Source: Salegentibacter echinorum
GTDB lineage: Bacteria; Bacteroidota; Bacteroidia; Flavobacteriales; Flavobacteriaceae
NCBI RefSeq assembly: GCF_900129445.1
Contig: NZ_FQVT01000003.1
Location: 1 to 64,000 of the forward strand
DNA length: 64,000 nt
Direction of reading: 5' to 3'
The notes under the pieces were generated by a model. It did not search any database. It saw only the letters and a program-made list of their open reading frames with translations, and was not told the DNA's origin. The stretch's first letter is position 1; each line of letters starts with the position of its first letter. Of the stretch, positions 25,069 to 33,672 are shown one piece after another. The position numbers were made by a program, and so were the translations under genes.

Positions 25069-26687
25069 TCTTCTTTATTATGCGGCGTGGTTTCTTCGGT
25101 TTCCGCCTCTTTAGTGGTGACTTTTGTTCTTTTATAGGCTGCTCCCAAATTGGGATCATCTAATTGTTGTTGCACACCTTCGAAAGGTACTTTTTCTTTA
25201 TGGTATCCAAAAGTGCCGGCCAGGCTTTTTGCAAGGTTTTTGTCACTAAGATTTATTTCTACATCATCCATAGTGAATTGGCAGGGATGCTCATACCCAC
25301 AGGCATGAGTCATTTCCAATAATTCTTTCCTAAATTTTGTAAAATAAAAATTAACCCGGCGGGATTTATCCTTTATATTAATACCGGCCTGTAACCATTT
25401 GTTTTGAGTAGCAACGCCGGTAGGACAGGTGTTATTGTGACAGGATTGCGCTTGTATGCACCCAATACTCATCATGGCCTCACGGGCAACATTTATACAA
25501 TCTGCACCAAGGGCAAAGGCCATTGCGGCATTTGCCGGAAAACCAAGTTTTCCACTGGCAACAAAAACAATTCTATTGGTAATGCCTTCCCGCAAAAAGA
25601 TATCATATACATCGGTAAAAGCGTAGATCCAGGGTTGGGAAACATGGTCTGCAAAACTGGGAGGTGCCGCGCCAGTACCGCCTTCACCACCATCTATAGT
25701 TATAAAATCTGGCCCTCTTTCGGTCTTAGACATAATCGAGGCGAGCTCTTTCCATTGGTCTAATTTCCCAACTGCCGATTTGATCCCTACCGGAAGCCCG
25801 GTAGCTTCAGCAATATCTTCAATAAAATCTACGAGTTCTTCCATATTATTAAATGCCGAATGACTTGGCGGGGACAACACATCTTTGCCAATAGGTACAT
25901 GTCTAATTTCCGAGATTTCTTTAGTGATCTTTGAAGCCGGTAGCACCCCGCCTTTTCCTGGCTTAGCTCCCTGGGAAAGTTTTATTTCAATGGCTCTAAC
26001 CTCAGGATTTTGTTCTACCAGTTCTATTATTTTTTCCATAGAGAAATTACCTTCATCGTCCCTAACTCCAAAATAACCGGTGCCAAAATGAAAGACAACA
26101 TCTGCACCTTTTCTATGATAGGGTGAAAGTCCGCCTTCTCCAGTGTTGTGATAAGCGCCTGCTTCCTTGCAACCCTCGTTTAGAGATTCTATGGCTTTTG
26201 CAGAAAGAGAACCAAAGCTCATGGCCGATACATTAATAATAGAGGCCGGTCTAAAAGGTCTTTTTCTTTTATTAAAAGCTCCCATAGTTTTTGCACAGGC
26301 GATAAAGCCCGAATCTGATTGGTTAGGATGGTCTTCTTTCAATTTATAGGGCAGCATGGCATTATTGATGAAGATATAATGGGTTGAAAAAATATCCTGA
26401 TCGGTACCAAAACCTTCGTAATTGTTTCCATTTTTGGCCGATGCATATATCCACCCTCGTTCACTACGGTTAAAAGGTAATTCTTCACGATTATTGGCTA
26501 CGATATACTGCCGTAATTCGGGACCAATTCCTTCTAATAAATATCTAAAATGACCTATAATGGGGAAGTTGTGTTTTATAGTGTGCTCGCGATTAAAGAA
26601 TATGTCTTTAATAGCGATTAAGGCTAAGGCGATAAGGATCCAGCCCCACCAGGGGATAGCACCTAAAAAGTTCCAAATATTTTCCAT
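25065..26687 (-). CDS. FMN-binding glutamate synthase-like protein
   Basis: A 540-residue homologue of the glutamate synthase central plus FMN domain (PF01645) without amidotransferase domain. An N-terminal membrane helix (about residues 9-26, WWGWILIALALIAIKD) anchors it. NVSAMSFGSLSAKAIESLN, NTGEGGLSPYH, TIDGGEGGTGAAPPSFADH and VFVASGKLGFPANAAMAFALGAD are the FMN barrel segments; AQSCHNNTCPTGVATQ keeps the cysteine pattern of the family's iron-sulfur region. Reaction and electron donor are unproven: such stand-alone proteins may or may not make glutamate. It is coupled to the membrane protein gene downstream. No gene lies within 524 bases upstream. Confidence 0.88.
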   Translation of the reverse strand: MENIWNFLGAIPWWGWILIALALIAIKDIFFNREHTIKHNFPIIGHFRYLLEGIGPELRQYIVANNREELPFNRSERGWIYASAKNGNNYEGFGTDQDIFSTHYIFINNAMLPYKLKEDHPNQSDSGFIACAKTMGAFNKRKRPFRPASIINVSAMSFGSLSAKAIESLNEGCKEAGAYHNTGEGGLSPYHRKGADVVFHFGTGYFGVRDDEGNFSMEKIIELVEQNPEVRAIEIKLSQGAKPGKGGVLPASKITKEISEIRHVPIGKDVLSPPSHSAFNNMEELVDFIEDIAEATGLPVGIKSAVGKLDQWKELASIMSKTERGPDFITIDGGEGGTGAAPPSFADHVSQPWIYAFTDVYDIFLREGITNRIVFVASGKLGFPANAAMAFALGADCINVAREAMMSIGCIQAQSCHNNTCPTGVATQNKWLQAGINIKDKSRRVNFYFTKFRKELLEMTHACGYEHPCQFTMDDVEINLSDKNLAKSLAGTFGYHKEKVPFEGVQQQLDDPNLGAAYKRTKVTTKEAETEETTPHNKEE

Positions 26688-27211
26688 AGTAGTTTTTTTA
26701 CTCGATCATTGAGGTTTAAATTCTTGAGATTGACCTCAAAATTATTTTTTCTTTTTTTCATACACAAGCCCAGCTTAAGTTCGCAATTAAACGAAGGTTA
26801 TTCCGGTCGCTTTATGAGCATACGGATACAAATAAAACTTTTAACCTTTCTAGTTTTAGTCTAAACACGAAACTGGATCGAGAATATAATAATTCTTTGT
26901 CGTTATTAAAACAGAAATTATGTTTTATAATTTTAGGCTTGTCTTTCGGTAATTTTAAATATACTTAAAAAGTTTAGCCTTAGTTCTTTATATTCTTGTA
27001 AAATTATGGTAAAAATTTTTGGACACTCAAATTGTTAAATTGTTTCGCGTATTATTTCTGAAAACAAGACGTAGCTTATTGTGGAAACTATTAAATTCCT
27101 GAAACTCTCCAAACGAAAGCAACCTGAGTAGGTTTGTTTATAAAAAAGGTCTTTGAAGTTTATAATTTGTTTCATTTTGGTTAATTTCACGCACTTAAAA
27201 ACCTGAAGAGA
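26688..27211. other. Spacer between divergent FMN protein and helicase genes
   Basis: About 520 bases of AT-rich DNA with no convincing frame, hairpin or repeat copy. The promoters of both flanking genes must lie here. Just upstream of the helicase start, TTAATTTCAC near 27180 is only a poor -7 candidate. Confidence 0.4.
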
Positions 27212-29533
27212 TTGGAAGCTTATTTAGCCGAATTAAATGACGCACAGCGCGCGCCTGTTCTACAAAAAGATGGCGCCATGATTGTAATTGCCGGAGCAGG
27301 ATCTGGTAAAACCAGGGTGCTTACCTATCGCATTGCCTACCTAATGAGCCAGGGTGTAGATCCTTTTAATATATTATCGCTCACTTTTACCAATAAGGCC
27401 GCAAGGGAGATGAAAAGCCGTATTTCAAAAATTGTAGGTAGTAGCGAAGCAAAAAACCTCTGGATGGGGACTTTTCACTCTATTTTTGCTAAAATATTAC
27501 GTTTTGAAGCCGATAAACTAGGTTATCCTTCAAATTTCACCATTTATGATACGCAGGATTCACAAAGTGTAATCAGGGCGATTATTAAAGATATGCGCCT
27601 GGATAAGGATGTGTATAAGTACAAGCAGGTTTATAGTCGTATATCTTCTTTCAAAAACAGTCTAATTACGGTTAAAGCCTATTTTCAAAATCCTGAATTA
27701 AAGGAAGCCGACGCGATGTCTAAAAAACCGCGAATGGGAGAAATTTATCAGGAATATGTGGAGCGTTGTTTTAAAGCCGGTGCGATGGATTTTGACGATT
27801 TATTGCTTAAAACCAACGAGCTTTTAAATAGGTTTCCAGAAGTGCTTCAGAAATACCAAAATAGGTTTAGGTATATTTTAGTAGATGAGTATCAGGATAC
27901 AAATCACTCGCAATATTTAATTGTGAGGGCACTTTCAGATAAATTTCAGAATATATGTGTGGTAGGGGACGATGCCCAGAGTATTTACGCCTTCCGCGGT
28001 GCAAACATTAATAATATCCTTAATTTCCAAAAAGATTATGACGATGTACAAATGTATCGCCTGGAGCAAAATTATCGCTCTAGTAAGAATATAGTAAATG
28101 CGGCCAACTCCATTATCGATAAAAACCAAACCAAATTGGAGAAAGTGGTTTGGACAAATAATGATGATGGCCCCAAAACGGTGGTTAATCGCCTACTTAC
28201 CGATGGGGAAGAAGGTAGGTTTGTTGCCGGTTCTATTTTTGAAAATAAGATGCAAAATCAATTAAGCAATGGTGATTTTGCGATTTTATACCGAACAAAT
28301 GCCCAAAGTAGGGCGATGGAGGATGCGCTGCGGAAAAAAGAAATTCCGTATCGAATCTACGGCGGACTTTCATTTTACCAGCGAAAGGAGATTAAAGATG
28401 TACTTTCTTATTTGAGATTATTAATTAATCCTAAAGATGAAGAAGCTTTAAAACGAGTAATAAATTATCCTGCCCGAGGGATAGGTCAAACCACTATGGA
28501 TAAGCTAAGTGTAGCTGCTAATCAATATGGGAAGTCTATTTTTGAGGTGATTGAAAATATTGATCACGTAGATATACGTATTAATAAAAGTACACGAACC
28601 AAGCTGGATAATTTCGTGAATATGATAAAAAGTTTCACGATTTTATCTGAAAATGCCGATGCTTATACAGTGGCCGATACTGTAGCTAAGAAGACAGGAT
28701 TACTTCAGGAATTGAAAAAAGACGGCACTCCGGAAGGGATTGCCAGAATAGAAAATATCGAAGAATTACTCAACGGAATTAAAGATTTTGTTGAAGGCCA
28801 AAAAGAACTTGCCGATGCCAACGGGTCCCTCGCTGAATTTTTAGAAGACGTTGCCCTGGCTACAGATATGGATAAGGATACCGGCGATGAAGACAAAGTG
28901 GCCTTAATGACCATTCACCTCGCAAAAGGCCTGGAATTCCCTTATGTTTATATTGTGGGGCTGGAAGAAGATCTTTTTCCTTCTGCCATGAGTATGAACA
29001 CCCGTAGTGAACTGGAAGAAGAAAGACGCTTATTTTACGTGGCCCTAACACGGGCCGAAAAACAGGCTTATTTAACTTATACCCAATCCAGATATCGGTG
29101 GGGAAAACTTATAGATGCCGAACCCAGTAGATTTATTGAAGAAATAGACGAGCAGTTTATGGATTATATGGTTCCGCAAGATGATTATAAATACAAACCG
29201 CTTATCGACACCGATATTTTTGGTGATGAGGTAGATAAAAGCAAACTACGCCAAACAAAACCTAAGAAAGGCACTCCGCCGCCGGCTCATAAACCCAGTG
29301 AAGCACAGCTTAGAAAACTGAGAAAATTAAAACCGGCCGGCCAGGAACCAGAAAAGGCTAAAAATACTATTAAGCTGGAGGTGGGGAATGAGGTAGAACA
29401 CTTGCGCTTTGGTAAAGGTAAAGTGCTCGCCATAGAAGGTGTTGGTCAAAATAAAAAAGCCGAAATAGATTTCGAAAACGGCGGGATTAAAAACTTACTA
29501 TTGCGTTTTGCTAAATTAAAAATGCTAAGTTAG
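27212..29533 (+). CDS. uvrD: UvrD/PcrA-type superfamily 1 DNA helicase
   Basis: A 773-residue 3'-5' DNA helicase of the UvrD/PcrA/Rep group, acting in repair, replication restart and removal of recombinase. Motif I is AGAGSGKTRVLTYR near residue 27, motif II is VDEYQDTN near residue 223, then VVGDDAQSIYAFRGA (motif III), YRIYGGLSFYQRKEIKDVLSYLRL (motif IV), and VALMTIHLAKGLEFPYVYIVGLEE with EEERRLFYVALTRA (motifs V and VI). The C terminus has a Tudor-like region (VGNEVEHLRFGKGKVLAIEG) typical of PcrA, which binds RNA polymerase. It starts with TTG; relatives begin MEKYLxxLNxAQ, so this start is well supported. The ion-channel gene follows after 3 bases. Confidence 0.94.
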   Translation: MEAYLAELNDAQRAPVLQKDGAMIVIAGAGSGKTRVLTYRIAYLMSQGVDPFNILSLTFTNKAAREMKSRISKIVGSSEAKNLWMGTFHSIFAKILRFEADKLGYPSNFTIYDTQDSQSVIRAIIKDMRLDKDVYKYKQVYSRISSFKNSLITVKAYFQNPELKEADAMSKKPRMGEIYQEYVERCFKAGAMDFDDLLLKTNELLNRFPEVLQKYQNRFRYILVDEYQDTNHSQYLIVRALSDKFQNICVVGDDAQSIYAFRGANINNILNFQKDYDDVQMYRLEQNYRSSKNIVNAANSIIDKNQTKLEKVVWTNNDDGPKTVVNRLLTDGEEGRFVAGSIFENKMQNQLSNGDFAILYRTNAQSRAMEDALRKKEIPYRIYGGLSFYQRKEIKDVLSYLRLLINPKDEEALKRVINYPARGIGQTTMDKLSVAANQYGKSIFEVIENIDHVDIRINKSTRTKLDNFVNMIKSFTILSENADAYTVADTVAKKTGLLQELKKDGTPEGIARIENIEELLNGIKDFVEGQKELADANGSLAEFLEDVALATDMDKDTGDEDKVALMTIHLAKGLEFPYVYIVGLEEDLFPSAMSMNTRSELEEERRLFYVALTRAEKQAYLTYTQSRYRWGKLIDAEPSRFIEEIDEQFMDYMVPQDDYKYKPLIDTDIFGDEVDKSKLRQTKPKKGTPPPAHKPSEAQLRKLRKLKPAGQEPEKAKNTIKLEVGNEVEHLRFGKGKVLAIEGVGQNKKAEIDFENGGIKNLLLRFAKLKMLS

Positions 29534-29536
29534 GGT

Positions 29537-30160
29537 ATGAGTGTCTCGAACATCATAATAAGTTTACTTTCCCTGTTTAGCATTTTTTTGTTAACGCTTA
29601 CTTTTTTTATTCCACATGATTCCGAGATCTATCAATTGCTAAGTTATTTTGATTTTATCCTGTGTTTTGTGTTTATATTAGATTTTTTTACCCAGCTCTC
29701 AAAAGCAGAGAATAAGTGGAAATATTTCTATACCATAGGTTGGCTAGACTTGCTGTCTTCTATCCCGGTGATATATGAGTTTAGATTTATTAGGATCTTT
29801 AGGGTTTTTAGAGTGCTTAGAATTATTAAATCTACCCGCTTGCTTATCGCTTTTATAAAGAGGAATAAGGCTACCTCACTTTATGGATTTATTGTTTTTA
29901 CGGCTTTTATAACTTTAGTATTCACTACAACGGCAGTTTTATATTTAGAGCAGGATGTTGGGAATATAAAAACTGCCGAAGACGCACTATGGTGGAGTTT
30001 TGTGACGATAACTACTGTGGGTTATGGCGATTATTACCCTGTGACGGGTAGCGGTAAGTTGCTGGCTTCCCTGCTTATTTTTTGCGGAATTGCCTCTTTT
30101 GGCGCTGTTATTTCTTATGTGAATAGATTGGCGGTTTCTTTTAAAGATAAAGGCTTTTAA
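29537..30160 (+). CDS. Voltage-sensor type potassium channel
   Basis: A 207-residue six-helix ion channel in the inner membrane. S1-S3 are the hydrophobic stretches from residue 4 to 90. S4 is the arginine-repeat helix RFIRIFRVFRVLRIIKSTR (about residues 82-100), with Arg at about every third position. The pore carries the potassium filter TTVGYGD (T159-D165) after the pore helix ALWWSFVTI, then S6. The small size means there is no C-terminal nucleotide or RCK domain. Its role may be membrane-potential or osmotic control; this is inference. It starts three bases after the helicase stop and is very probably co-transcribed with it, though no functional link is known. Confidence 0.92.
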   Translation: MSVSNIIISLLSLFSIFLLTLTFFIPHDSEIYQLLSYFDFILCFVFILDFFTQLSKAENKWKYFYTIGWLDLLSSIPVIYEFRFIRIFRVFRVLRIIKSTRLLIAFIKRNKATSLYGFIVFTAFITLVFTTTAVLYLEQDVGNIKTAEDALWWSFVTITTVGYGDYYPVTGSGKLLASLLIFCGIASFGAVISYVNRLAVSFKDKGF

Positions 30161-30311
30161 ATTTTTAGCTGAAAAAAATGCTTATTATTTAAATTAATTC
30201 CAGCAACTTTTTCGCATTCATTTCAGGTAAAACCTGGCTGTATCACTCGTTAAACTTCTGTTATTTCTACAGGGTAAAAGCATCTTTATTTTTATCTTCA
30301 GAAACAAAAAG

Positions 30312-30524
30312 ATGATAAAAGAAGGGAGCAAAGTAAGCTGGAAATGGGGAAATGGTACAGCAACCGGAAAAGTAAGTTCAACCTACACTAAAGAAGTTAC
30401 TAAAACAATTGATGGGAGCCAAATCACCCGCAAAGGGGAACAGGGCAACAAAGCATTGTTTATTGAGCAGGAAGACGGGAGTAAAGTTTTAAAACTGGAG
30501 AGCGAAGTGAGAAAAGCAGATTAA
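30312..30524 (+). CDS. DUF2945 / HVA1 family small protein
   Basis: A 70-residue basic protein, beginning MIKEGSKVSWKWGNGTATGKV and containing GSQITRKGEQGNKALFIEQEDGS, which is the conserved layout of the DUF2945 (HVA1, hypervirulence-associated TUDOR) family. The fold is a small beta barrel; the function is not known. It stands alone on the plus strand, 151 bases after the channel gene. No signal peptide is present. Recognition rests on the whole short sequence, which fits the family well over its length. Confidence 0.85.
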   Translation: MIKEGSKVSWKWGNGTATGKVSSTYTKEVTKTIDGSQITRKGEQGNKALFIEQEDGSKVLKLESEVRKAD

Positions 30525-30669
30525 TTTGCATAATTCACTTCAATGATTTGAAGGGGTTCCCGAGGTGTGTTAACCCGGACTTAGTTCTACCCTTTTTTCG
30601 AGGATCGAAAATTTAGGTGAAACTTAGTCGCAATAAAGCAGGGAGGTCATTTTAGTGAATATTCCGGGT

Positions 30670-30677
30670 TAAATTTG
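30670..30677 (+). promoter_or_regulatory. Candidate -7 box upstream of the second YrdC gene
   Basis: TAAATTTG fits TAnnTTTG and lies 81 bases before the ATG at 30758. A GTTAACCCGGA / TCCGGGTTAA inverted pair (about 30576 and 30662) overlaps it and could be regulatory. Confidence 0.35.
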
Positions 30678-30757
30678 TATTTTACAATTTCAGAAAGTTT
30701 AAAAGCTCTTTTGTTGCAGCTTGAAATTAGAATTTTACGAACACTAAAAATATAAAT

Positions 30758-31378
30758 ATGGCCGAATTACTTAAAATTTACGATGAAAATCCGAGTCAAA
30801 AGCACATTAATAAAGTGGTGGAAACAATGCGCAACGGCGGATTGGTAATTTATCCCACAGATACTGTTTATGGCTTAGGTTGCGATATTACCAATACTTC
30901 AGCTTTAGAAAAAATAGCGCAAATAAAAGGAGTGAAATTAGAAAAAGCCAATTTTTCGTTTATTTGTGAAGACCTAAGCAATCTTTCAGATTATGTAAAG
31001 CAAATTGATTCTGCCACCTTTAAAATTTTAAAACGCAACCTGCCGGGACCTTATACCTTTATTCTTCCTGGGAATAATAATTTGCCCAATGTTTTTAAAA
31101 AGAAAAAAACGGTGGGAATAAGGGTGCCAGATAATAATATATGCAGAAGTATTGTTTCAAATTTGGGTAATCCTATTGTTTCAACTTCTATTTATGACGA
31201 TGATGAGGTAATAGAATACACTACAGACCCTGAACTTATTAAAGAAAAGTGGGATAATCTGGTGGATATCGTGATAGACGGTGGATATGGCGACAATTCA
31301 CCTTCTACAGTTATCGACTTAACCAAAGCAGAACCCGAAGTAATAAGAGAAGGAAAAGGTAGTATTGAAATTATGTAA
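30758..31378 (+). CDS. YciO/YrdC/Sua5 family protein (second paralogue)
   Basis: A 206-residue YrdC-fold protein. NGGLVIYPTDTVYGLGCDITN at about residues 28-48 is the nucleotide-binding loop; GVKLEKANFSFICEDLSNLSDYV and VGIRVPDNNICRSIVSNLGNPIVSTS follow the family order. The mid-segment KLEKANFSF in place of the KxRxxxxPL pattern, and the ending DIVIDGGYGDNSPSTVIDL, point to the YciO subgroup, whose activity is less certain than that of the t6A enzyme TsaC. The other YrdC protein of the window (13164-13733) is the likelier t6A synthase. It is a single-gene unit ended by the hairpins at 31406 and 31538. Confidence 0.9.
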   Translation: MAELLKIYDENPSQKHINKVVETMRNGGLVIYPTDTVYGLGCDITNTSALEKIAQIKGVKLEKANFSFICEDLSNLSDYVKQIDSATFKILKRNLPGPYTFILPGNNNLPNVFKKKKTVGIRVPDNNICRSIVSNLGNPIVSTSIYDDDEVIEYTTDPELIKEKWDNLVDIVIDGGYGDNSPSTVIDLTKAEPEVIREGKGSIEIM

Positions 31379-31405
31379 TTATACTTAAATTATTAAAGAT
31401 TTAGA

Positions 31406-31430
31406 CCTCACAGTTTTTAAAATTGTGAGG
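31406..31430. repeat. CCTCA palindrome, copy 3
   Basis: Arms CCTCACAGTTTT (31406-31417) and AAAATTGTGAGG (31419-31430) pair with one G-T. It is 28 bases past the YciO stop and belongs to the ACCTCACAG palindrome family of the window. Confidence 0.6.
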
Positions 31431-31537
31431 GCTTCTTGTTTTAATATTTATGAAATTTTGATAAAGCCATTATAAAACAATAAAATCTATAAATCCACAA
31501 TTGTTATTTGCCTGCCAAGAATTTATTATAAGTCGTT

Positions 31538-31566
31538 AAAAGCCTGCTAAATACAGGCTTTTCTTT
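31538..31566 (+). terminator. Intrinsic terminator after the YciO-like gene
   Basis: AAAAGCCTG (31538-31546) and CAGGCTTTT (31554-31562) form a perfect 9-base stem with a 7-base loop, followed by CTTTTG. It lies 43 bases before the alpha/beta hydrolase ATG and separates the two genes. Confidence 0.7.
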
Positions 31567-31608
31567 TGTGTTTGCCTGTGTAATTTCTAACTTAATAAAA
31601 AAATCACG

Positions 31609-32445
31609 ATGAATTATATAGAGACAACAAAAGAAGAGAAAGGGAAAAAAATAAAATTATTCTATGAAGATTATGGCGAAGGGCAGCCGGTAATACTTAT
31701 TCATGGTTGGCCATTAAGTCATAAAATGTGGGAATATCAGGTTGAGAAAATTGTAGATGCGGGGTTTAGATGTATCACTTATGACCGTCGAGGATTTGGC
31801 GCCAGTGATAAACCCTGGGAAGGTTATAATTATGACGCTTTGGCTTCAGATTTAAATGATGTTATTAATACCCTGGATCTTTCTAACGTAACTATCGTTG
31901 GATTTTCTATGGGTGGTGGTGAAGTAGCCCGCTACATTGGAGACTATGGAACCAAAAAGTTAAGTAAAGCAGCATTAATTTCAGCAGTTCCTCCTTTTAT
32001 GCTGAAAACAGAAAACAATCCAGATGGTCTTGATAAAGATGTTTTCGAAGGGTTTAAGAAAAAAATTAGAAAAGACAGAGCTGGTTTTTTAAAAGGATTC
32101 GGCGATAATTTTTACAATTATGATAAAAATAAAGACCGAATAAGTGATGCGCAAAAGCATTTAGATTGGAGTATCGCCTGTTCAGCTTCGGCAAAAGCTA
32201 CTATAGACTGCGTAGATGCCTTTGGACTTACCGATTTTAGGGAAGACCTAAAAAAGTTTGATGTACCCACCCTGGTGGTACACGGTGATGCCGATGAGGT
32301 TGTACCCATGAATATTTCCGGCAGGAAAAGTAAAGAGCTAATAGAAAATGCTACTTTTAAAGTTATTGAAGGCGCACCTCACGGTTTAATTGTTACCCAT
32401 AAAGATCAACTAAATGATATTTTGTTGCAATTTTTAAAGAAATAG
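31609..32445 (+). CDS. Alpha/beta hydrolase, chloroperoxidase/esterase-like
   Basis: A 278-residue alpha/beta hydrolase. The oxyanion region VILIHGWPLSHKMWEYQ and the strand ITYDRRGFGASDKPWEGYNYDALASDL are typical of the non-haem chloroperoxidase and arylesterase group. The nucleophile elbow is GFSMGGGEV (Ser about residue 103), with HGDADEVVP near residue 225 for the acid and GAPHGLIVTH for the catalytic histidine. The substrate is unknown. No signal peptide is present, so it is cytoplasmic. It is a single gene, followed by the hairpin at 32701 shared with the convergent OmpA-family gene. Confidence 0.92.
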   Translation: MNYIETTKEEKGKKIKLFYEDYGEGQPVILIHGWPLSHKMWEYQVEKIVDAGFRCITYDRRGFGASDKPWEGYNYDALASDLNDVINTLDLSNVTIVGFSMGGGEVARYIGDYGTKKLSKAALISAVPPFMLKTENNPDGLDKDVFEGFKKKIRKDRAGFLKGFGDNFYNYDKNKDRISDAQKHLDWSIACSASAKATIDCVDAFGLTDFREDLKKFDVPTLVVHGDADEVVPMNISGRKSKELIENATFKVIEGAPHGLIVTHKDQLNDILLQFLKK

Positions 32446-32700
32446 TTCTTTAAAAATAAATAGAAACACTATTGTCCGGTAAAGAAACAAGATCGCTTCG
32501 CTGCAAGAAAAAAGAGAAAAGACTAAACTTTAACTAACTGAGCATCCTGCTTTTTCATAGGTAATATTCTACAATTAAATGTTCTTCGTGAAGATTTCAC
32601 ATAGCATGGAGGATAATTATGAAATCGCTTTTAGGCCTTGTTATAAAAAAGAACATGCAAAATTGTTATATTTTTATAGGACATCAATAAAATAGAAATA

Positions 32701-32724
32701 AAAAACCCCGCTTTTGCGGGGTTT
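32701..32724. terminator. Bidirectional terminator between hydrolase and OmpA-family genes
   Basis: AAAACCCCGC and GCGGGGTTTT form a perfect 10-base stem with a TTTT loop, flanked by A and T runs, so it can work on both strands. It lies 24 bases past the OmpA-family stop. Confidence 0.9.
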
Positions 32725-32748
32725 TATTATATAAGAGGATTTATCAAC

Positions 32749-33582
32749 TTATTTTGCGTCTTTCATTCCTTCTTCGATCATTCCGTAGAATTGGTCTAAT
32801 TTTGGAAGCACAACAATTCTTGTTCTTCTGTTTTTAGCACGTCCTTCTGCAGTTTCATTAGTAGCAACTGGTACATAGTAACTTCTACCGGCGGCAGTCA
32901 TTCTCTTAGGCTCCACACCAAATTCATCCTGTAAGATTCTTACAACAGAAGTGGCACGTTTTACACTAAGGTCCCAATTATCTTGAAACATAGAAGTTTT
33001 TATAGATTGAGAATCGGTATGACCTTCAACCATAAACTCGATGTCTGGCTTGTTTTTAACTACAGTAGCAACTTTACCAAGTACTTCTTTAGCACGGTTA
33101 GTTACATTATATCTACCGCTGTCAAATAATAATTTATCTGAAATAGAAACGTAAACTACACCTTTTTCAACATTAATTTCAATATCCTCATCAGACATGT
33201 TTCCTAAAGCACCTTTCAAACTGGTTACGAGAGCTAAAGTTACAGAGTCTTTTTTGCTAATAGCATCACGCATAGATTGTATAGCAAGGTCTTTCTCTTT
33301 AATGCTTTCTAAAGAACGTTCCAGGTTTTGGGCTTCCTTTTTAGAAAGCGTAGCCAGGTCACCAACATTGTTAAGCAACGCCGCATTGGTATTGTTAAGT
33401 CTGGTAATTTGTTGATTTAAATTTTGTTTGTCTTCTAAACAGGCGTTTAATTTCACAGTAGCAGTGTTTAGCTCATCCTGTGTTTGTTGTTGTTTCTTTT
33501 CTAACTCTGCGTATTTCTTGTTAGATACGCAAGAGGAGAACAAAAGAACGGCAGTTGCCGACAAAAGCATAATTCGTTTCAT
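32749..33582 (-). CDS. OmpA family peptidoglycan-associated lipoprotein
   Basis: A 277-residue outer-membrane lipoprotein. The signal MKRIMLLSATAVLLFSSC ends in a lipobox with Cys at about residue 18. A long coiled coil (about residues 25-130, ELEKKQQQTQDELNTATVKL and following heptads) spans the periplasm. The C-terminal OmpA domain binds peptidoglycan: FMVEGHTDSQSI carries the conserved GHTD, and RPxx-like AEGRAKNRRTRIVVLPK the conserved N-R-R-R-I pattern. It should tether the outer membrane to the cell wall. A promoter box at 33615 and the terminator at 32701 make it a single-gene unit. Confidence 0.94.
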   Translation of the reverse strand: MKRIMLLSATAVLLFSSCVSNKKYAELEKKQQQTQDELNTATVKLNACLEDKQNLNQQITRLNNTNAALLNNVGDLATLSKKEAQNLERSLESIKEKDLAIQSMRDAISKKDSVTLALVTSLKGALGNMSDEDIEINVEKGVVYVSISDKLLFDSGRYNVTNRAKEVLGKVATVVKNKPDIEFMVEGHTDSQSIKTSMFQDNWDLSVKRATSVVRILQDEFGVEPKRMTAAGRSYYVPVATNETAEGRAKNRRTRIVVLPKLDQFYGMIEEGMKDAK

Positions 33583-33614
33583 AATCTTGTTATTAATATT
33601 AATGTTAGATAATC

Positions 33615-33622
33615 CAAAAGTA
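33615..33622 (-). promoter_or_regulatory. Candidate -7 box of the OmpA-family gene
   Basis: On the minus strand TACTTTTG fits TAnnTTTG and lies 33 bases upstream of the ATG. A T-rich stretch (CTTTTTAAG) about 20 bases further up could serve as -33. Confidence 0.5.
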
Positions 33623-33672
33623 TCAAAAAAATATAAGCTTAAAAAGTAAGCTTATATAATAGTTTAAAACCT

